Shown one piece after another: positions 17,154 through 26,581 of a DNA stretch of 64,000 nucleotides. The stretch spans positions 3,766,501-3,830,500 of the forward strand of contig NZ_CP087106.1 of the NCBI RefSeq assembly GCF_028583545.1. The letters run 5' to 3'. The stretch is from Methylobacterium sp. NMS14P. Lineage in GTDB: Bacteria > Pseudomonadota > Alphaproteobacteria > Rhizobiales > Beijerinckiaceae. The notes under the pieces are model-generated. The model was not told the DNA's origin. It saw nothing but the letters and a program-made list of their open reading frames with translations, and searched no databases. Position 1 is the first letter of the stretch. Each line of letters opens with the position of its first letter. The position numbers and the translations under genes were made by a program.

Positions 17154-20100
17154 TTGAGCAGCGCCACCTCGCACGCCCCCGCCCCCTTCGTCGTCGATGA
17201 CCTGACCCGCGCCAACCAGCGTCGGGCGGCCGACCCGCGCGCCTCCGCGTGGGTCTCGGCCAATGCCGGCGCGGGCAAGACCAAGGTCCTCACCGATCGG
17301 GTCGTGCGGCTGCTCCTCGACGAGGCGCCGCCCGGCCGGATCCTCTGCCTGACCTTCACCAAGGCCGCCGCGGCCAACATGGCGATCCGCGTCTTCCGGC
17401 TGCTCGGCCGCTGGGTCACGCTGGACGATGAGACCCTCGCCGCCGAACTCGCCGAGCTCACCGGCGAGCGCGCCGGGCCCGAGCGCCTGCGGCTGGCGCG
17501 CCGCCTCTTCGCCCGGGCGGTCGAGACACCGGGCGGCCTCAAGATCGAGACGCTGCACGCCCTGTGCGAGCGGCTGCTCCACATGTTTCCCTTCGAGGCG
17601 AACGTGCCGGCCCGCTTCGTGGTGCTCGACGAGGCCAAGGCCCGGGAACTGTTCGACATCGAGATGGCCAACGTCCTGGCCGACGCCGTCGCGAACGGCG
17701 ACACGCCGCTCAGCGCCGCCCTCGCGCGGGTCACGCCGGAAGCCACGGGCGACACCCTGCGGGCGGCGATCCGGGCGGCCATGCGGGCGCGGAGCTTCAT
17801 CGGCGACGCCGCCGGCCTGGAGCGGGCCTTCGGACGGCTGCACGGGGCGCTCGGACTGGCGGCCGAGGAATCCGCCGAGCGGATCGAGGCCGCGATCCTC
17901 GAGGGCGGTCCCGGGTGCCGTCCGGAGGAGCGCGCCGCGCTGGTCGCGGCGCTCCGCACCGGCAAGGCCAACGACGAGAAGCTCGCCGACGCCCTGGAGG
18001 CCGCCGAGGCCGAGCGGCTCCGCGCGGCGGACCTTCCCGACCGGGCCGAGGCGCTCGCCCTCTACCGGTCGGTGTTCTTCACCCAGAAGGACGAGCCCAA
18101 GGCCGACAGCAGCCTCGGGACCAAGGGCGTCCCGGCCGGCGCCAAGGCGGCGCTGCTCGCCGAGCGGGACCGGCTGGAGCCGCTGTTCGACCGCCTGCGC
18201 GCCGCCCGGGCCCACGCCCGCACGCAGGCGCTGTTCCAGATCGCCGCCGAGATCCACCGCCGCGTCGAGGCGCAGAAGGCCCGCCTCGGCGCCCTCGACT
18301 TCGACGACCTGATCCACAAGGCGCTCGACCTGCTCGGCCGCGTCGGCGCCGGCTGGGTCCTGTACAAGCTCGACCGCGGCATCGACCACGTCCTCGTCGA
18401 CGAGGCGCAGGACACGAACCCGGAGCAGTGGGCGATCCTGCGGGCGATCATGCAGGAATTCGCCGCCGGCGAGGGCGCGCGGTCCGGCAGCCGCACGCGC
18501 TTCGCCGTGGGCGACCCGAAGCAGTCGATCTACGGCTTCCAGGGCGCGGAGCCGCGGGAATTCGCCCTGACCCGCGCGTCCTGGATCGCGGAATCGCGCT
18601 CGGCCGGCCTGACCTTCGAGGACGTGCCGCTCACCCTGTCGTTCCGCTCGACCGGCCTCGTCCTGCGCGCCGTCGACGCGGTCTTCGCCCTCGACGCCCA
18701 CAACGAGGGCCTGTCCTTCGAGGACACGGTGCGCACGACCGTGCACGCCAGCGCCCGGCCGGGCGCGCCCGGCGCGGTCGAGCTGTGGCCGATCGCCGAG
18801 CCGGAGCCGGCCGCGGAGCCGGATGCCTGGACCGCCCCCGTCGACGCGCCGGAGACCAGCGCTCCCGCGATCGTCACCGCCCGCCGGGTGGCGCAGGCGG
18901 TGCGCGCCTGGACCACCGCGGGGGACGCCACCGGCCGGATCTGGCGCCCCGGGGACGTCCTGATCCTTGTCCGGAAGCGCGGGCCGGCCTTCGAGGAGGT
19001 GATCCGCGCCCTGAAGGGGATCGGCGTCCCGGTCGCCGGGCAGGACCGGCTCGAGGTCTCCGCCCACATCGCGGTGGCCGATCTGGTCGCCGCCGGCCGG
19101 GCGGGGCTCCTGCCGGCCGACGACCTGACCCTCGCCACCGCCCTCAAGACGCCGCTCGTCGGGCTCAGCGACGACGACCTCGTGCGGATCGCGGCCCGCC
19201 GCGACCTCGCCGAGACCCTGGAGGACGCCCTGCACCGCCACGCCGAAGCGGGCGACGCGGCCGCGCGGCGCGGGCTCGAGGCCCTGTCGGGCTGGATCGC
19301 CCTGGCGGGGCTCCACGGCCCGTTCGGCTTCTACGCCCGGCTCCTCGGGCCGCAGGGCGGCCGCGCCAAGCTGGTGGCCCGACTCGGCGGCGAGGCCGGG
19401 GACGCCATCGACGTGTTCCTCGCCGCCGCCGCCCAGGCCGAGACCGGCGAGGACGCCCCGTCGCTGGGCGGCTTCCTCGCCCGCTACGTCGGGGCCGAGG
19501 CCGGGCACACGGTCAAGCGCGACCTCGAATCGGGCCGCGACGAGGTCCGGGTGATGACGGTCCACGGCGCCAAGGGCCTGGAGGCGCCGGTCGTGGTGAT
19601 CCTCGACGGGTGCGAGCCCCTCGGCCGCAACGATCCGCCCCTGCTGCCGCTCCCGGCGACGGAGATCGCCCTGCCGCCGGTCTGGTCGGGCGGCCGGACC
19701 CAGGACTGCGCCGCCACCGACGCGGCGCGGGCGACCCTGCTCGCCAAGGCCCGGCAGGAGCACAACCGCCTGCTCTACGTCGCCATGACCCGCGCGGCCG
19801 ACCGGCTGATCGTGGCGCCCTTCCGCGGCCACGAGCGCGAGACCGAGGCGGCGTGGTGCCGGATGATCCATGCCGGCCTCGAGGCGGCGCTCGGCGCCGG
19901 CCGGACGCTGGAACTCCCCTACGGACCCGCGACTCTCTGGCAGGACGGCACCCCGCCGAGTGCCGCCGCCGTCGCCGGGGCGCCCGCGGCCAGGCCGGAA
20001 CCCGAGTCGGAGCCGGACTGGCTGCGCGGGCCGGTCCCGCCGGAACCGGCCTCCGCGGTCCTGAACCCGTCCGGCGCCCTGCAGGCAGCGGACGGCGCCC

Positions 20101-20651
20101 GCGTGCCGCCGCCGCGCCTCGCCGACGCGCAGGCCCGGCGCCGGGGAATCCTGACCCACGCCCTGCTGCAGCACCTGCCCCGGGTCGAGCCCGACCGCCG
20201 GGAGACGGCCGGCCGCGCCTTCGTGCGGGCCCGGGCACCCGGGCTGCCGCGCGCGGCGGCGCCCGCGATCGTCCGGTCAGTCCTCCGGATCATCGACGCC
20301 CCGGACTTGGCGCCGCTCTTCGCCCAGGGCGCCCGCGCGGAGGTGGCGCTCTCGGGGCGGGTCCGGGCCGGCGGCACGGACAGGGTGGTTCAGGGGCGCG
20401 TCGACCGCCTCGCCGTGGCGGCGGACGCGGTGCATCTCGCCGACTTCAAGACCGGCCGCCCGCCCGAGCCCGGCGCGCCGCTGCCGACCGCGGAGACCGG
20501 CCAGATCGCCCTCTACGCGCGCCTGCTCGCGCAGATCTATCCGGGCCGGACGATCCGCCCGATCCTCGTCTGGACCTCGGGCCCGGTGATCCGCGCCCTC
20601 GACCCCGACGACGTCGCGGCGGCCCTGGACCGGATCGGCATCGAGGCGTGA
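17154..20651 (+). CDS. addA: Double-strand break repair helicase-nuclease AddA
   Basis: 1165 aa from a TTG at 17154. This start is uncertain, because the frame is open upstream and no strong ribosome-binding site is visible. Alphaproteobacterial AddA is the UvrD-like helicase and nuclease subunit of AddAB, which resects breaks for RecA. Helicase motifs: ANAGAGKTKVL (Walker A), LVDEAQDTNPEQW (Walker B), GDPKQSIYGFQGA, MTVHGAKGLEAPVV and LLYVAMTRA. The C-terminal nuclease has DFKTGRPPEPG and QIALYARLL. AddB, usually the gene before it, is not adjacent. Confidence 0.93.
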   Translation: MSSATSHAPAPFVVDDLTRANQRRAADPRASAWVSANAGAGKTKVLTDRVVRLLLDEAPPGRILCLTFTKAAAANMAIRVFRLLGRWVTLDDETLAAELAELTGERAGPERLRLARRLFARAVETPGGLKIETLHALCERLLHMFPFEANVPARFVVLDEAKARELFDIEMANVLADAVANGDTPLSAALARVTPEATGDTLRAAIRAAMRARSFIGDAAGLERAFGRLHGALGLAAEESAERIEAAILEGGPGCRPEERAALVAALRTGKANDEKLADALEAAEAERLRAADLPDRAEALALYRSVFFTQKDEPKADSSLGTKGVPAGAKAALLAERDRLEPLFDRLRAARAHARTQALFQIAAEIHRRVEAQKARLGALDFDDLIHKALDLLGRVGAGWVLYKLDRGIDHVLVDEAQDTNPEQWAILRAIMQEFAAGEGARSGSRTRFAVGDPKQSIYGFQGAEPREFALTRASWIAESRSAGLTFEDVPLTLSFRSTGLVLRAVDAVFALDAHNEGLSFEDTVRTTVHASARPGAPGAVELWPIAEPEPAAEPDAWTAPVDAPETSAPAIVTARRVAQAVRAWTTAGDATGRIWRPGDVLILVRKRGPAFEEVIRALKGIGVPVAGQDRLEVSAHIAVADLVAAGRAGLLPADDLTLATALKTPLVGLSDDDLVRIAARRDLAETLEDALHRHAEAGDAAARRGLEALSGWIALAGLHGPFGFYARLLGPQGGRAKLVARLGGEAGDAIDVFLAAAAQAETGEDAPSLGGFLARYVGAEAGHTVKRDLESGRDEVRVMTVHGAKGLEAPVVVILDGCEPLGRNDPPLLPLPATEIALPPVWSGGRTQDCAATDAARATLLAKARQEHNRLLYVAMTRAADRLIVAPFRGHERETEAAWCRMIHAGLEAALGAGRTLELPYGPATLWQDGTPPSAAAVAGAPAARPEPESEPDWLRGPVPPEPASAVLNPSGALQAADGARVPPPRLADAQARRRGILTHALLQHLPRVEPDRRETAGRAFVRARAPGLPRAAAPAIVRSVLRIIDAPDLAPLFAQGARAEVALSGRVRAGGTDRVVQGRVDRLAVAADAVHLADFKTGRPPEPGAPLPTAETGQIALYARLLAQIYPGRTIRPILVWTSGPVIRALDPDDVAAALDRIGIEA

Positions 20652-20873
20652 CGTGCCGCCCCCGGCCGATCGCCGGGGGCGGTCCGCATGCGCCAGCGCA
20701 CATCGCGGCGCGCCGACCGGTCCACAGAGCGCTCCGTCCCGGGCGCCGCCGCCCGGCCCCGGGGATCGGACTTCTTGACCGCGCGCCGGGCCGTCGCCAA
20801 TTCTGACCGGACCGCGCGGGCCTCTGCCCGTTCGACGCCGCCCGACGGGCGGCGGATTCCGAAAGGTGACGTT

Positions 20874-21197
20874 ATGGCGACGGTGAAAGTAACCGACGCG
20901 AGCTTCGAGCAGGACGTTCTCAAGTCCGCCGAGCCCGTCGTGGTGGATTTCTGGGCGGAGTGGTGCGGCCCGTGCCGTCAGATCGGCCCGGCCCTCGAGG
21001 AGATCGCGACCGACCTGCAGGGCAAGGTGAAGATCGCCAAGGTCAACGTCGACGAGAACCCGCAGATCGCCGCCCAGTACGGCATCCGCTCGATCCCGAC
21101 GCTGCTGCTCTTCAAGAACGGCGAGCGGGTGGACCAGAAGGTCGGCGCCGCCCCGAAGGGCGACCTGTCGCGCTGGATCGGCGCCCAGACCGCCTGA
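20874..21197 (+). CDS. trxA: Thioredoxin
   Basis: 107 aa, typical cytosolic thioredoxin 1. The redox motif WCGPC is at 30-34 within [12 protein letters not shown], with the cis-proline motif SIPT in the second half. The ATG at 20874 follows GAAAGGTGA. It sits downstream of addA in the usual alphaproteobacterial order and is followed by a strong terminator. Confidence 0.97.
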   Translation: MATVKVTDASFEQDVLKSAEPVVVDFWAEWCGPCRQIGPALEEIATDLQGKVKIAKVNVDENPQIAAQYGIRSIPTLLLFKNGERVDQKVGAAPKGDLSRWIGAQTA

Positions 21198-21226
21198 ACC
21201 GCCTTCAGGGCCCAGAACGACGAAAA

Positions 21227-21254
21227 GAAAGCCCGGCCGCGAGGCCGGGCTTTC
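21227..21254 (+). terminator. Rho-independent terminator after trxA
   Basis: A 12-bp perfect stem (GAAAGCCCGGCC with its complement) and a GCGA tetraloop, starting 30 bases after the stop. The A-rich 5' flank means it could work in both directions. Confidence 0.8.
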
Positions 21255-21283
21255 TCGGTTTCGAGCCCAAGATTTTTTTTGGA

Positions 21284-21311
21284 GGGATCCCGGAGCAAAG
21301 TCCGGGATCCC
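21284..21311 (-). terminator. Hairpin after the outer-membrane protein gene
   Basis: An 11-bp perfect stem GGGATCCCGGA / TCCGGGATCCC with a 6-base loop lies 10 bases beyond the porin stop on the minus strand. A run of eight T on the plus strand separates it from the trxA hairpin, so on the minus strand it is followed by A rather than U. Termination may rely on the hairpin pair. Confidence 0.55.
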
Positions 21312-21321
21312 GCGTCCGGTC

Positions 21322-22227
21322 TCAGTACGAGCCGAACTTGTAGTTCAGGCCGGCGCGGACGACGGCGAAGGCGTTCTCGTTCCGGCTGGCGCCGGCGAGC
21401 GAGTACACCGGCACGAGGCCGCCCAGACCGGGGGCGACCGCGGCGCCGACCAGCGGCAGCTGGGCGCGGCCGTTGTTGTTGTCGAGGTTCACGTACAGAC
21501 CTTCGACCTTCAGCGTCACGGCCGAGGAGCGGAAGAAGTTCAGGAACGAGTCGGTGGGCAGGGCGTACTCGACACCGCCGCCGACGGTCCAGCCGGTCTT
21601 GAAGTCGTTCCGGCGGCCGGCGAAGTTCTGCAGGCCGACGCGAGCGCCGTCATCCGTGCCGGTGGCGTAGGCGAAACCACCCGTGGCGTACACGAGGGTC
21701 CGGTCGAAGGCGTAACCGAGACGACCGCGGACGGTGCCGAAGAAGTCGATGGTGTTGAGCGTGCCGTTGACCGGGATGAAGCCCGGGTTGATCGCCGCGG
21801 CGTTCGTGGCGAAGCGGGCGCGACGGCCGAAGTCGAGGTACTGAGCGTCAGCCTCGAAGCCGATCACGGCGCCGGAGCCCGGGGTCAGCTGCCAGTTGTA
21901 GCCGATCTGGCCACCGCCCGAGAAACCCTCGCGGCTGTCGTTGCTGTAGGCCAGCGACGAGCCGTTCGGCAGCAGGGCCTGGTAGGGCACGAGGCCGCCC
22001 GGCACGAGAGCGACCGGGTTGCCGGGCGTCTGCACGAAGCCGCGGTTGGAGTTGCTGCTGGCGTCGAACGCGTAGCCGGCGTTGATACCGAAGTAGGCAC
22101 CGGTCCAGGTGAACACCGGAACGGGGGTGAACACCGGCGGCGGCGCGGCGCGGCGCGGCAGATCGGCGGCCGAAGCGGCAGCCGTGAGCGCGGTGAACGC
22201 CGCGAGAGAGGTGAGAAGCTTCTTCAT
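21322..22227 (-). CDS. Outer-membrane beta-barrel protein (Omp25/31-like)
   Basis: 301 aa. Signal peptide MKKLLTSLAAFTALTAAASA, then a Pro-rich linker (APPPVFTPVPVFTW). The motif WTGAYFGINAGYAF typically opens the eight-stranded barrel of rhizobial Omp25/Omp31-like proteins. Alternating strands such as GTVRGRLGYAFDRTLVYATGGFAYA follow, and the last strand ends in an aromatic (AGLNYKFGSY). The ATG at 22227 is chosen by the signal peptide. GC and codon use are slightly softer than neighbours, typical of a highly expressed gene. Likely abundant in the outer membrane. Confidence 0.9.
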   Translation of the reverse strand: MKKLLTSLAAFTALTAAASAADLPRRAAPPPVFTPVPVFTWTGAYFGINAGYAFDASSNSNRGFVQTPGNPVALVPGGLVPYQALLPNGSSLAYSNDSREGFSGGGQIGYNWQLTPGSGAVIGFEADAQYLDFGRRARFATNAAAINPGFIPVNGTLNTIDFFGTVRGRLGYAFDRTLVYATGGFAYATGTDDGARVGLQNFAGRRNDFKTGWTVGGGVEYALPTDSFLNFFRSSAVTLKVEGLYVNLDNNNGRAQLPLVGAAVAPGLGGLVPVYSLAGASRNENAFAVVRAGLNYKFGSY

Positions 22228-22460
22228 TACTGTGATCCCCAGCATAAGCCCGATCGAGGGGGAAATTATGCGATCGGGGCCCGCGAGGATGTAGCTTAGC
22301 TGCCACAGCGGGAGGAAAGCGTGGCCGTGGGCGGGTCTCCATCCGGGCGATTGCGGCGATTCGACGGATTTTCGAATGCAGAATCCGGATTTCAAAGGTC
22401 TCCGGCGTGCCGGCCACTTGATACAGTCGCCGCGCGCGGCGCGCACAGACTGGAGACGAC

Positions 22461-23786
22461 TCAGACCGGCGGCGTGTCGTTGGCGGCGAGAACCATGCCG
22501 GCCAAGTAGAGCGACCCGCAGATCAGGATCCGCGGCGGCCGCTCGAAGGCGATGTCCCGCACCAGGGCGAGGGCCGCCTCGATGCTCGGCGCCGCGTAGG
22601 TCTTGAGGCCGACCTCCTCGCCGATCCGCGCGACCTCCTCGGCCGGGCGCGCCGCCATGGTCCCGGTGATCGGGACGGCCACGAGGGCCCGGGCCAGACC
22701 CACGAAGTTGCGCAGGAACCCGTCGGCGTCCTTCGTGCCGAGCAGGCCGACCACGAGGACGAGCGGCACGTCGCTCTTCTCGCCGAGATCCGCCATGGCG
22801 GCGGCGAGGATCCGGCCGCCGTCGATGTTGTGGCCGCCGTCGAGCCAGAGCTCGGTGCCGGGCGCGAGCTGGGCGGCCAGACGGCCGCGGCCGAGGCGCT
22901 GCAGCCGGCCCGGCCACTCGACCTCGGTCAGTCCCCGCTCCAGGGCCGCCGTCCCGATATCGCCGAAACCGGCGGCGCGCAGCGCGGTGATCGCTGTTCC
23001 GGCGTTGACCAGCTGGTGGCGCCCGGCGAGGCGCGGCCGCGGAAGGTCGAACAGGTCGGTCTCGTCCTGATAGACGAGACGGCCGCGCTCCTCGTGCACG
23101 GAGAAGTCCTGATTGCCTACCAGCACGGGCGCGGCACCGACGGCTTCCGCGCGCCGGCAGAGGACCGCGTCGGCCTCGGCGTAATCCTGGGCGGCGATCA
23201 CCGCCGGGCAGCCGCGCTTGAAGATCCCGGCCTTCTCGGTCGCGACCGATTCGACCGTGTCGCCGAGATACTCGGCGTGGTCGCGGCCGATCGGCGTCAC
23301 CACCGCGCAGGCCGGCCGGTCGATCACGTTGGTGGCGTCGAGCCGGCCACCGAGACCGACTTCGAGGAGCAGCACGTCGGCCGGGCTCTCCGAGAACAGC
23401 AGGAACGCCGCGGCCGTGGTGATCTCGAACATCGTGATCGGCTCGCCGGCATTGGCGCTCTCGCAGCGCGCGAACGCGTCGGCCAGACGGTCCTCGTCCA
23501 CGAAATGCCCGCCGCCGATCCCGCCGATGCGGATCCGCTCGTGGAAGCGCACGAGGTGCGGGGAGGTGTAGACGTGGGCGGCCAGGCCCCCGGCCTCCAG
23601 GATCGACCGCATGAACGCGATCGTCGAGCCCTTGCCGTTGGTGCCGGCCACGTGGATCACGGGCGGCAGGCGGCGCTCGGGATGGTTGAGCCGCGCGAGC
23701 AGCCGCTCGATGCGGCCGAGCGACAGGTCGATCGTGCGGGGGTGGAGCGCCAGGAAGCGCGCCATCAGGGCGTCGGACGAGGCCAT
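22461..23786 (-). CDS. folC: Folylpolyglutamate synthase / dihydrofolate synthase
   Basis: 441 aa. Adds glutamate to dihydropteroate and folates in an ATP-dependent cytosolic reaction. The ATP loop HVAGTNGKGST, the mobile segment YTSPHLVRFHERI, VGLGGRLDATN, and the C-terminal LWLDGGHNIDGGR are diagnostic of the Mur/FolC ligase family. The ATG at 23786 gives a family-length protein and lies 8 bases after accD, so it is probably the last gene of trpA-accD-folC. A second Met eight residues in is an alternative. Confidence 0.95.
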   Translation of the reverse strand: MASSDALMARFLALHPRTIDLSLGRIERLLARLNHPERRLPPVIHVAGTNGKGSTIAFMRSILEAGGLAAHVYTSPHLVRFHERIRIGGIGGGHFVDEDRLADAFARCESANAGEPITMFEITTAAAFLLFSESPADVLLLEVGLGGRLDATNVIDRPACAVVTPIGRDHAEYLGDTVESVATEKAGIFKRGCPAVIAAQDYAEADAVLCRRAEAVGAAPVLVGNQDFSVHEERGRLVYQDETDLFDLPRPRLAGRHQLVNAGTAITALRAAGFGDIGTAALERGLTEVEWPGRLQRLGRGRLAAQLAPGTELWLDGGHNIDGGRILAAAMADLGEKSDVPLVLVVGLLGTKDADGFLRNFVGLARALVAVPITGTMAARPAEEVARIGEEVGLKTYAAPSIEAALALVRDIAFERPPRILICGSLYLAGMVLAANDTPPV

Positions 23787-23794
23787 CGCCGGGC

Positions 23795-24691
23795 TCAGGC
23801 CGCCTCGGAGGCCGCGGCCGGCGCGCCGGCCTGGGACACGTTGGTCAGGAGGCTGCAGAGACGCGTGATCGTCTCCTTGAGCTGGTGCCGGTGGACCACC
23901 TGATCGACCATGCCGTGCTCGCGCAGGTACTCCGCCCGCTGGAAGCCGTCCGGCAGCTTCTCGCGGATCGTCTGCTCGATCACCCGCGGTCCCGCGAAGC
24001 AGATCAGGGCGCCCGGCTCGGCGAGGTGGACGTCGCCCAGCATGGCGTAGGACGCCGTGACGCCGCCCGTGGTCGGGTTCGTCAGCACCACGATGTAGGG
24101 GAGCCGCGCCGCGTTGAGCCGGCGCACCGCCACGGTGGTCCGCGGCATCTGCATCAGCGAGAGGATGCCCTCCTGCATGCGCGCGCCGCCGGAGGCCGCG
24201 AACAGCACGTAGGGCGTGCGCTTCTCCAGGGCCGTCTCGGCGCCGCGCACGAAGGCCTCGCCCGCCGCCATGCCCAGCGACCCGGCCATGAATCCGAATT
24301 CCTGCGCGGCCAGCGTCATGGGCAGGCCGCCGACCCGGCCGAAGCCGATCTTGAACGCGTCCTGCAGGCCGGTCTTGGCCCGGGCCTCCTTGAGCCGGTC
24401 GACGTAGCGCTTCTCGTCGCGGAACTTCAGCGGGTCGGGGGCGACCTCGGGCAGGGCCACGTCGATCCACGTGCCCTCGTCGAACATCATCTTGAGGCGC
24501 GCCTGGGCGCCCATCTTCAGGTGATGCTCGGAGCCGGGGATGACCCAGTGATTGGCCTCCACCTCCTTGTGGAACACCATCTGCCCCGTGTCCGGGCACT
24601 TGACCCACAGGTTCTCGGGCGTCTCGCGCTTGAACAAGGTCTTGATCCGGGGGCGCACCACCTCCGAGATCCAGTTCATCGGTTCGACCAT
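23795..24691 (-). CDS. accD: Acetyl-CoA carboxylase carboxyltransferase subunit beta
   Basis: 298 aa. The biotin-carboxyl transferase half that makes malonyl-CoA with AccA. Core motifs [26 protein letters not shown] and [17 protein letters not shown] are intact. The N-terminal zinc-ribbon region keeps only the first Cys ([15 protein letters not shown]). From memory this partial loss is common in alphaproteobacterial AccD, so it is not a defect. Middle gene of trpA-accD-folC, 80 bases after trpA. Confidence 0.96.
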   Translation of the reverse strand: MVEPMNWISEVVRPRIKTLFKRETPENLWVKCPDTGQMVFHKEVEANHWVIPGSEHHLKMGAQARLKMMFDEGTWIDVALPEVAPDPLKFRDEKRYVDRLKEARAKTGLQDAFKIGFGRVGGLPMTLAAQEFGFMAGSLGMAAGEAFVRGAETALEKRTPYVLFAASGGARMQEGILSLMQMPRTTVAVRRLNAARLPYIVVLTNPTTGGVTASYAMLGDVHLAEPGALICFAGPRVIEQTIREKLPDGFQRAEYLREHGMVDQVVHRHQLKETITRLCSLLTNVSQAGAPAAASEAA

Positions 24692-24771
24692 CGACTCGCG
24701 TCCGTCCGCTTCAAGCCCGCGCAGATATCAGGTGCGGCGCGCTCCGCCGCCAGGGGTGCCCGGTCCGCCCG

Positions 24772-25611
24772 TCAGGCGGCCCGCCCGACGCCCGCCGACC
24801 GCACGCCCGCGGCGAGTTCGCGCACCAGCTCCGTCACCGCCCCGACGCTGCCGGCCTGCGGCCGGCCCTCGCCGTCGAGGGAGCGCACCAGGGCGTCCAC
24901 CAGCGCGGAGCCGACCACGACGCCGTCGGCGCCCTCGGCGATCGCCGCCGCGTGCGCGCCCGTCTTCACGCCGAAGCCCACGACGACGGGCAGGTCGGTG
25001 TGGCGCCGGATGCGGGCGACCGCCTCGGAGACCTTGCCGAAATCCGGCGTCGCCGTCCCGGTGATGCCGGTGATCGACACGTAGTAGACGAAGCCCGCCG
25101 TGTTCGCGAGGACGGCCGGCAGGCGACGCTCGTCGGTCGTCGGCGTGGCGAGCCGGATGAAGGCGAGGCCCTTGCCGAGGGCCGGCAGGCACAGCTCGGC
25201 ATCCTCCTCGGGCGGGAGATCGACGACGATCAGCCCGTCGACGCCGGCCGCGACCGCGTCGTCGAGGAAGCGGTCGACACCGTAAGTGTGGATCGGGTTG
25301 TAGTAGCCCATCAGCACGACCGGCGTGGTGTCGTTGCCGGCGCGGAAGCGGCGCACGAGGTCGAGGGTGCCCGACACGGTCTGGCCCGCCTTGAGCGCCC
25401 GCAGGCCGGCGGCCTGGATCGCCGGGCCGTCCGCCATCGGGTCGGTGAACGGCAGGCCGAATTCCAGGATGTCGGCGCCTGCGCCCGGCAGGGCCTTCAG
25501 GACCTCCAGAGAGGTCTCGGGATCGGGATCGCCGGACATCACGTAGGTGACGAGGACGGACCGGTTCTCCGCGCGGGCGCGGGCGAAGGTGGCGTCGATG
25601 CGGCTCGGCAT
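24772..25611 (-). CDS. trpA: Tryptophan synthase alpha chain
   Basis: 279 aa. Cleaves indole-3-glycerol phosphate to indole and glyceraldehyde-3-phosphate in the TrpA2B2 complex. Motifs include [15 protein letters not shown] (catalytic Asp in the family loop), [30 protein letters not shown] and VGFGVKTG. The ATG at 25611 is the standard N-terminus ([17 protein letters not shown]). The trpB partner is not in the window. First gene of trpA-accD-folC. Confidence 0.96.
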   Translation of the reverse strand: MPSRIDATFARARAENRSVLVTYVMSGDPDPETSLEVLKALPGAGADILEFGLPFTDPMADGPAIQAAGLRALKAGQTVSGTLDLVRRFRAGNDTTPVVLMGYYNPIHTYGVDRFLDDAVAAGVDGLIVVDLPPEEDAELCLPALGKGLAFIRLATPTTDERRLPAVLANTAGFVYYVSITGITGTATPDFGKVSEAVARIRRHTDLPVVVGFGVKTGAHAAAIAEGADGVVVGSALVDALVRSLDGEGRPQAGSVGAVTELVRELAAGVRSAGVGRAA

Positions 25612-25821
25612 GGTCGGTCGATATTCGCTTCTGCAGGGCCGCCGACGGCCCGGGGTTGCACCCGCGCTACACCAAAGGCATCGGCCCGTGAAGCGGGCGG
25701 GCCTCCCGCGGCCGCGCGGCGGCCGCGGTGAGCGTCGCCCGCGGAGGCCCGGCCACCCGCGAGACGCGGCCATGCGCGCGGGCCGGTTGCCGGGGCGGCG
25801 GCGCCGGCCTAGCCCTCGCCC

Positions 25822-26487
25822 ATGCCCGAGTCAGCCCTTCCGTCGCGCCCCCTGGCCGCGCTCCTGTTCGACATGGACGGGACGATCATCAGCTCGATCG
25901 CCTCCGCCGAGCGGATCTGGTCGCGCTGGGCCGAGGCGCACGGCCTCGACGTGGCGTCCTTCCTGCCGACGATCCACGGCGTGCAATCGGTCGAGACCAT
26001 CCGGCGGCTGAACCTGCCGGGCGTCGATCCCGTGGCCGAAGCCGCCGCGATCACCGAGGCCGAGATGAGGGATGTCGACGACATCGTCGCGATCCCGGGC
26101 GCGCGGGTCTTCCTGGAGGCGCTGCCGCGCCACCGCTGGGCGATCGTCACCTCGGCGCCCCGGCGGCTGGCGGAGCGCCGCCTCGCGGCGGCCGGCATGC
26201 CGGTCCCCGACCTCCTCGTGGCCGCCGAGGACGTGGCGCGGGGCAAGCCCGCGCCGGACTGCTTCCTGCTCGCCGCCGAGCGGCTCGGCGTGGCGGCGGC
26301 GGACTGCCTCGTGTTCGAGGACGCCCCGGCCGGCATCCGGGCGGCCGAGGCCGCGGATGCGGCCGTCGTGGTCGTCACCGCGACCCATCACGAGACGGTG
26401 AGGACCGGTCATCCGACGATCGCCGACTACACCGGGCTGCGCGTCAGGGCCGAGCCGGAGGGGATCCGGGTGACACGGACCGCCTGA
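25822..26487 (+). CDS. HAD-superfamily sugar-phosphatase-like hydrolase
   Basis: 221 aa. HAD phosphatase with nucleophile and acid Asp in FDMDGT (D17, D19), motif II VTSAP, the Lys in GKPAPDCF, and motif [19 protein letters not shown]. The small cap lies between 30 and 95. The layout matches the beta-phosphoglucomutase/2-deoxyglucose-6-phosphatase branch, so a small sugar phosphate is a likely substrate, not proved. Divergent from trpA. Confidence 0.88.
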   Translation: MPESALPSRPLAALLFDMDGTIISSIASAERIWSRWAEAHGLDVASFLPTIHGVQSVETIRRLNLPGVDPVAEAAAITEAEMRDVDDIVAIPGARVFLEALPRHRWAIVTSAPRRLAERRLAAAGMPVPDLLVAAEDVARGKPAPDCFLLAAERLGVAAADCLVFEDAPAGIRAAEAADAAVVVVTATHHETVRTGHPTIADYTGLRVRAEPEGIRVTRTA

Positions 26488-26498
26488 GCCTCTCCATC

Positions 26499-26523
26499 CC
26501 GGCCGCGGACCGCTGGCGGCCGG
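26499..26523 (+). terminator. Hairpin after HAD hydrolase gene
   Basis: An 8-bp stem CCGGCCGC/GCGGCCGG with a 9-base loop lies about 11 bases after the HAD stop. No U-tract. Confidence 0.35.
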
Positions 26524-26581
26524 TCCCGCCCGGTCGTATCGCCCGCGTGCGGCGCGCGGATCGCGGTGAAGGGACAGGGCC

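Noticed and set aside
17564..20806. 1080-aa frame within addA
   Set aside because: Arg/Pro/Gly-rich frame-shifted reading of addA with no motif.
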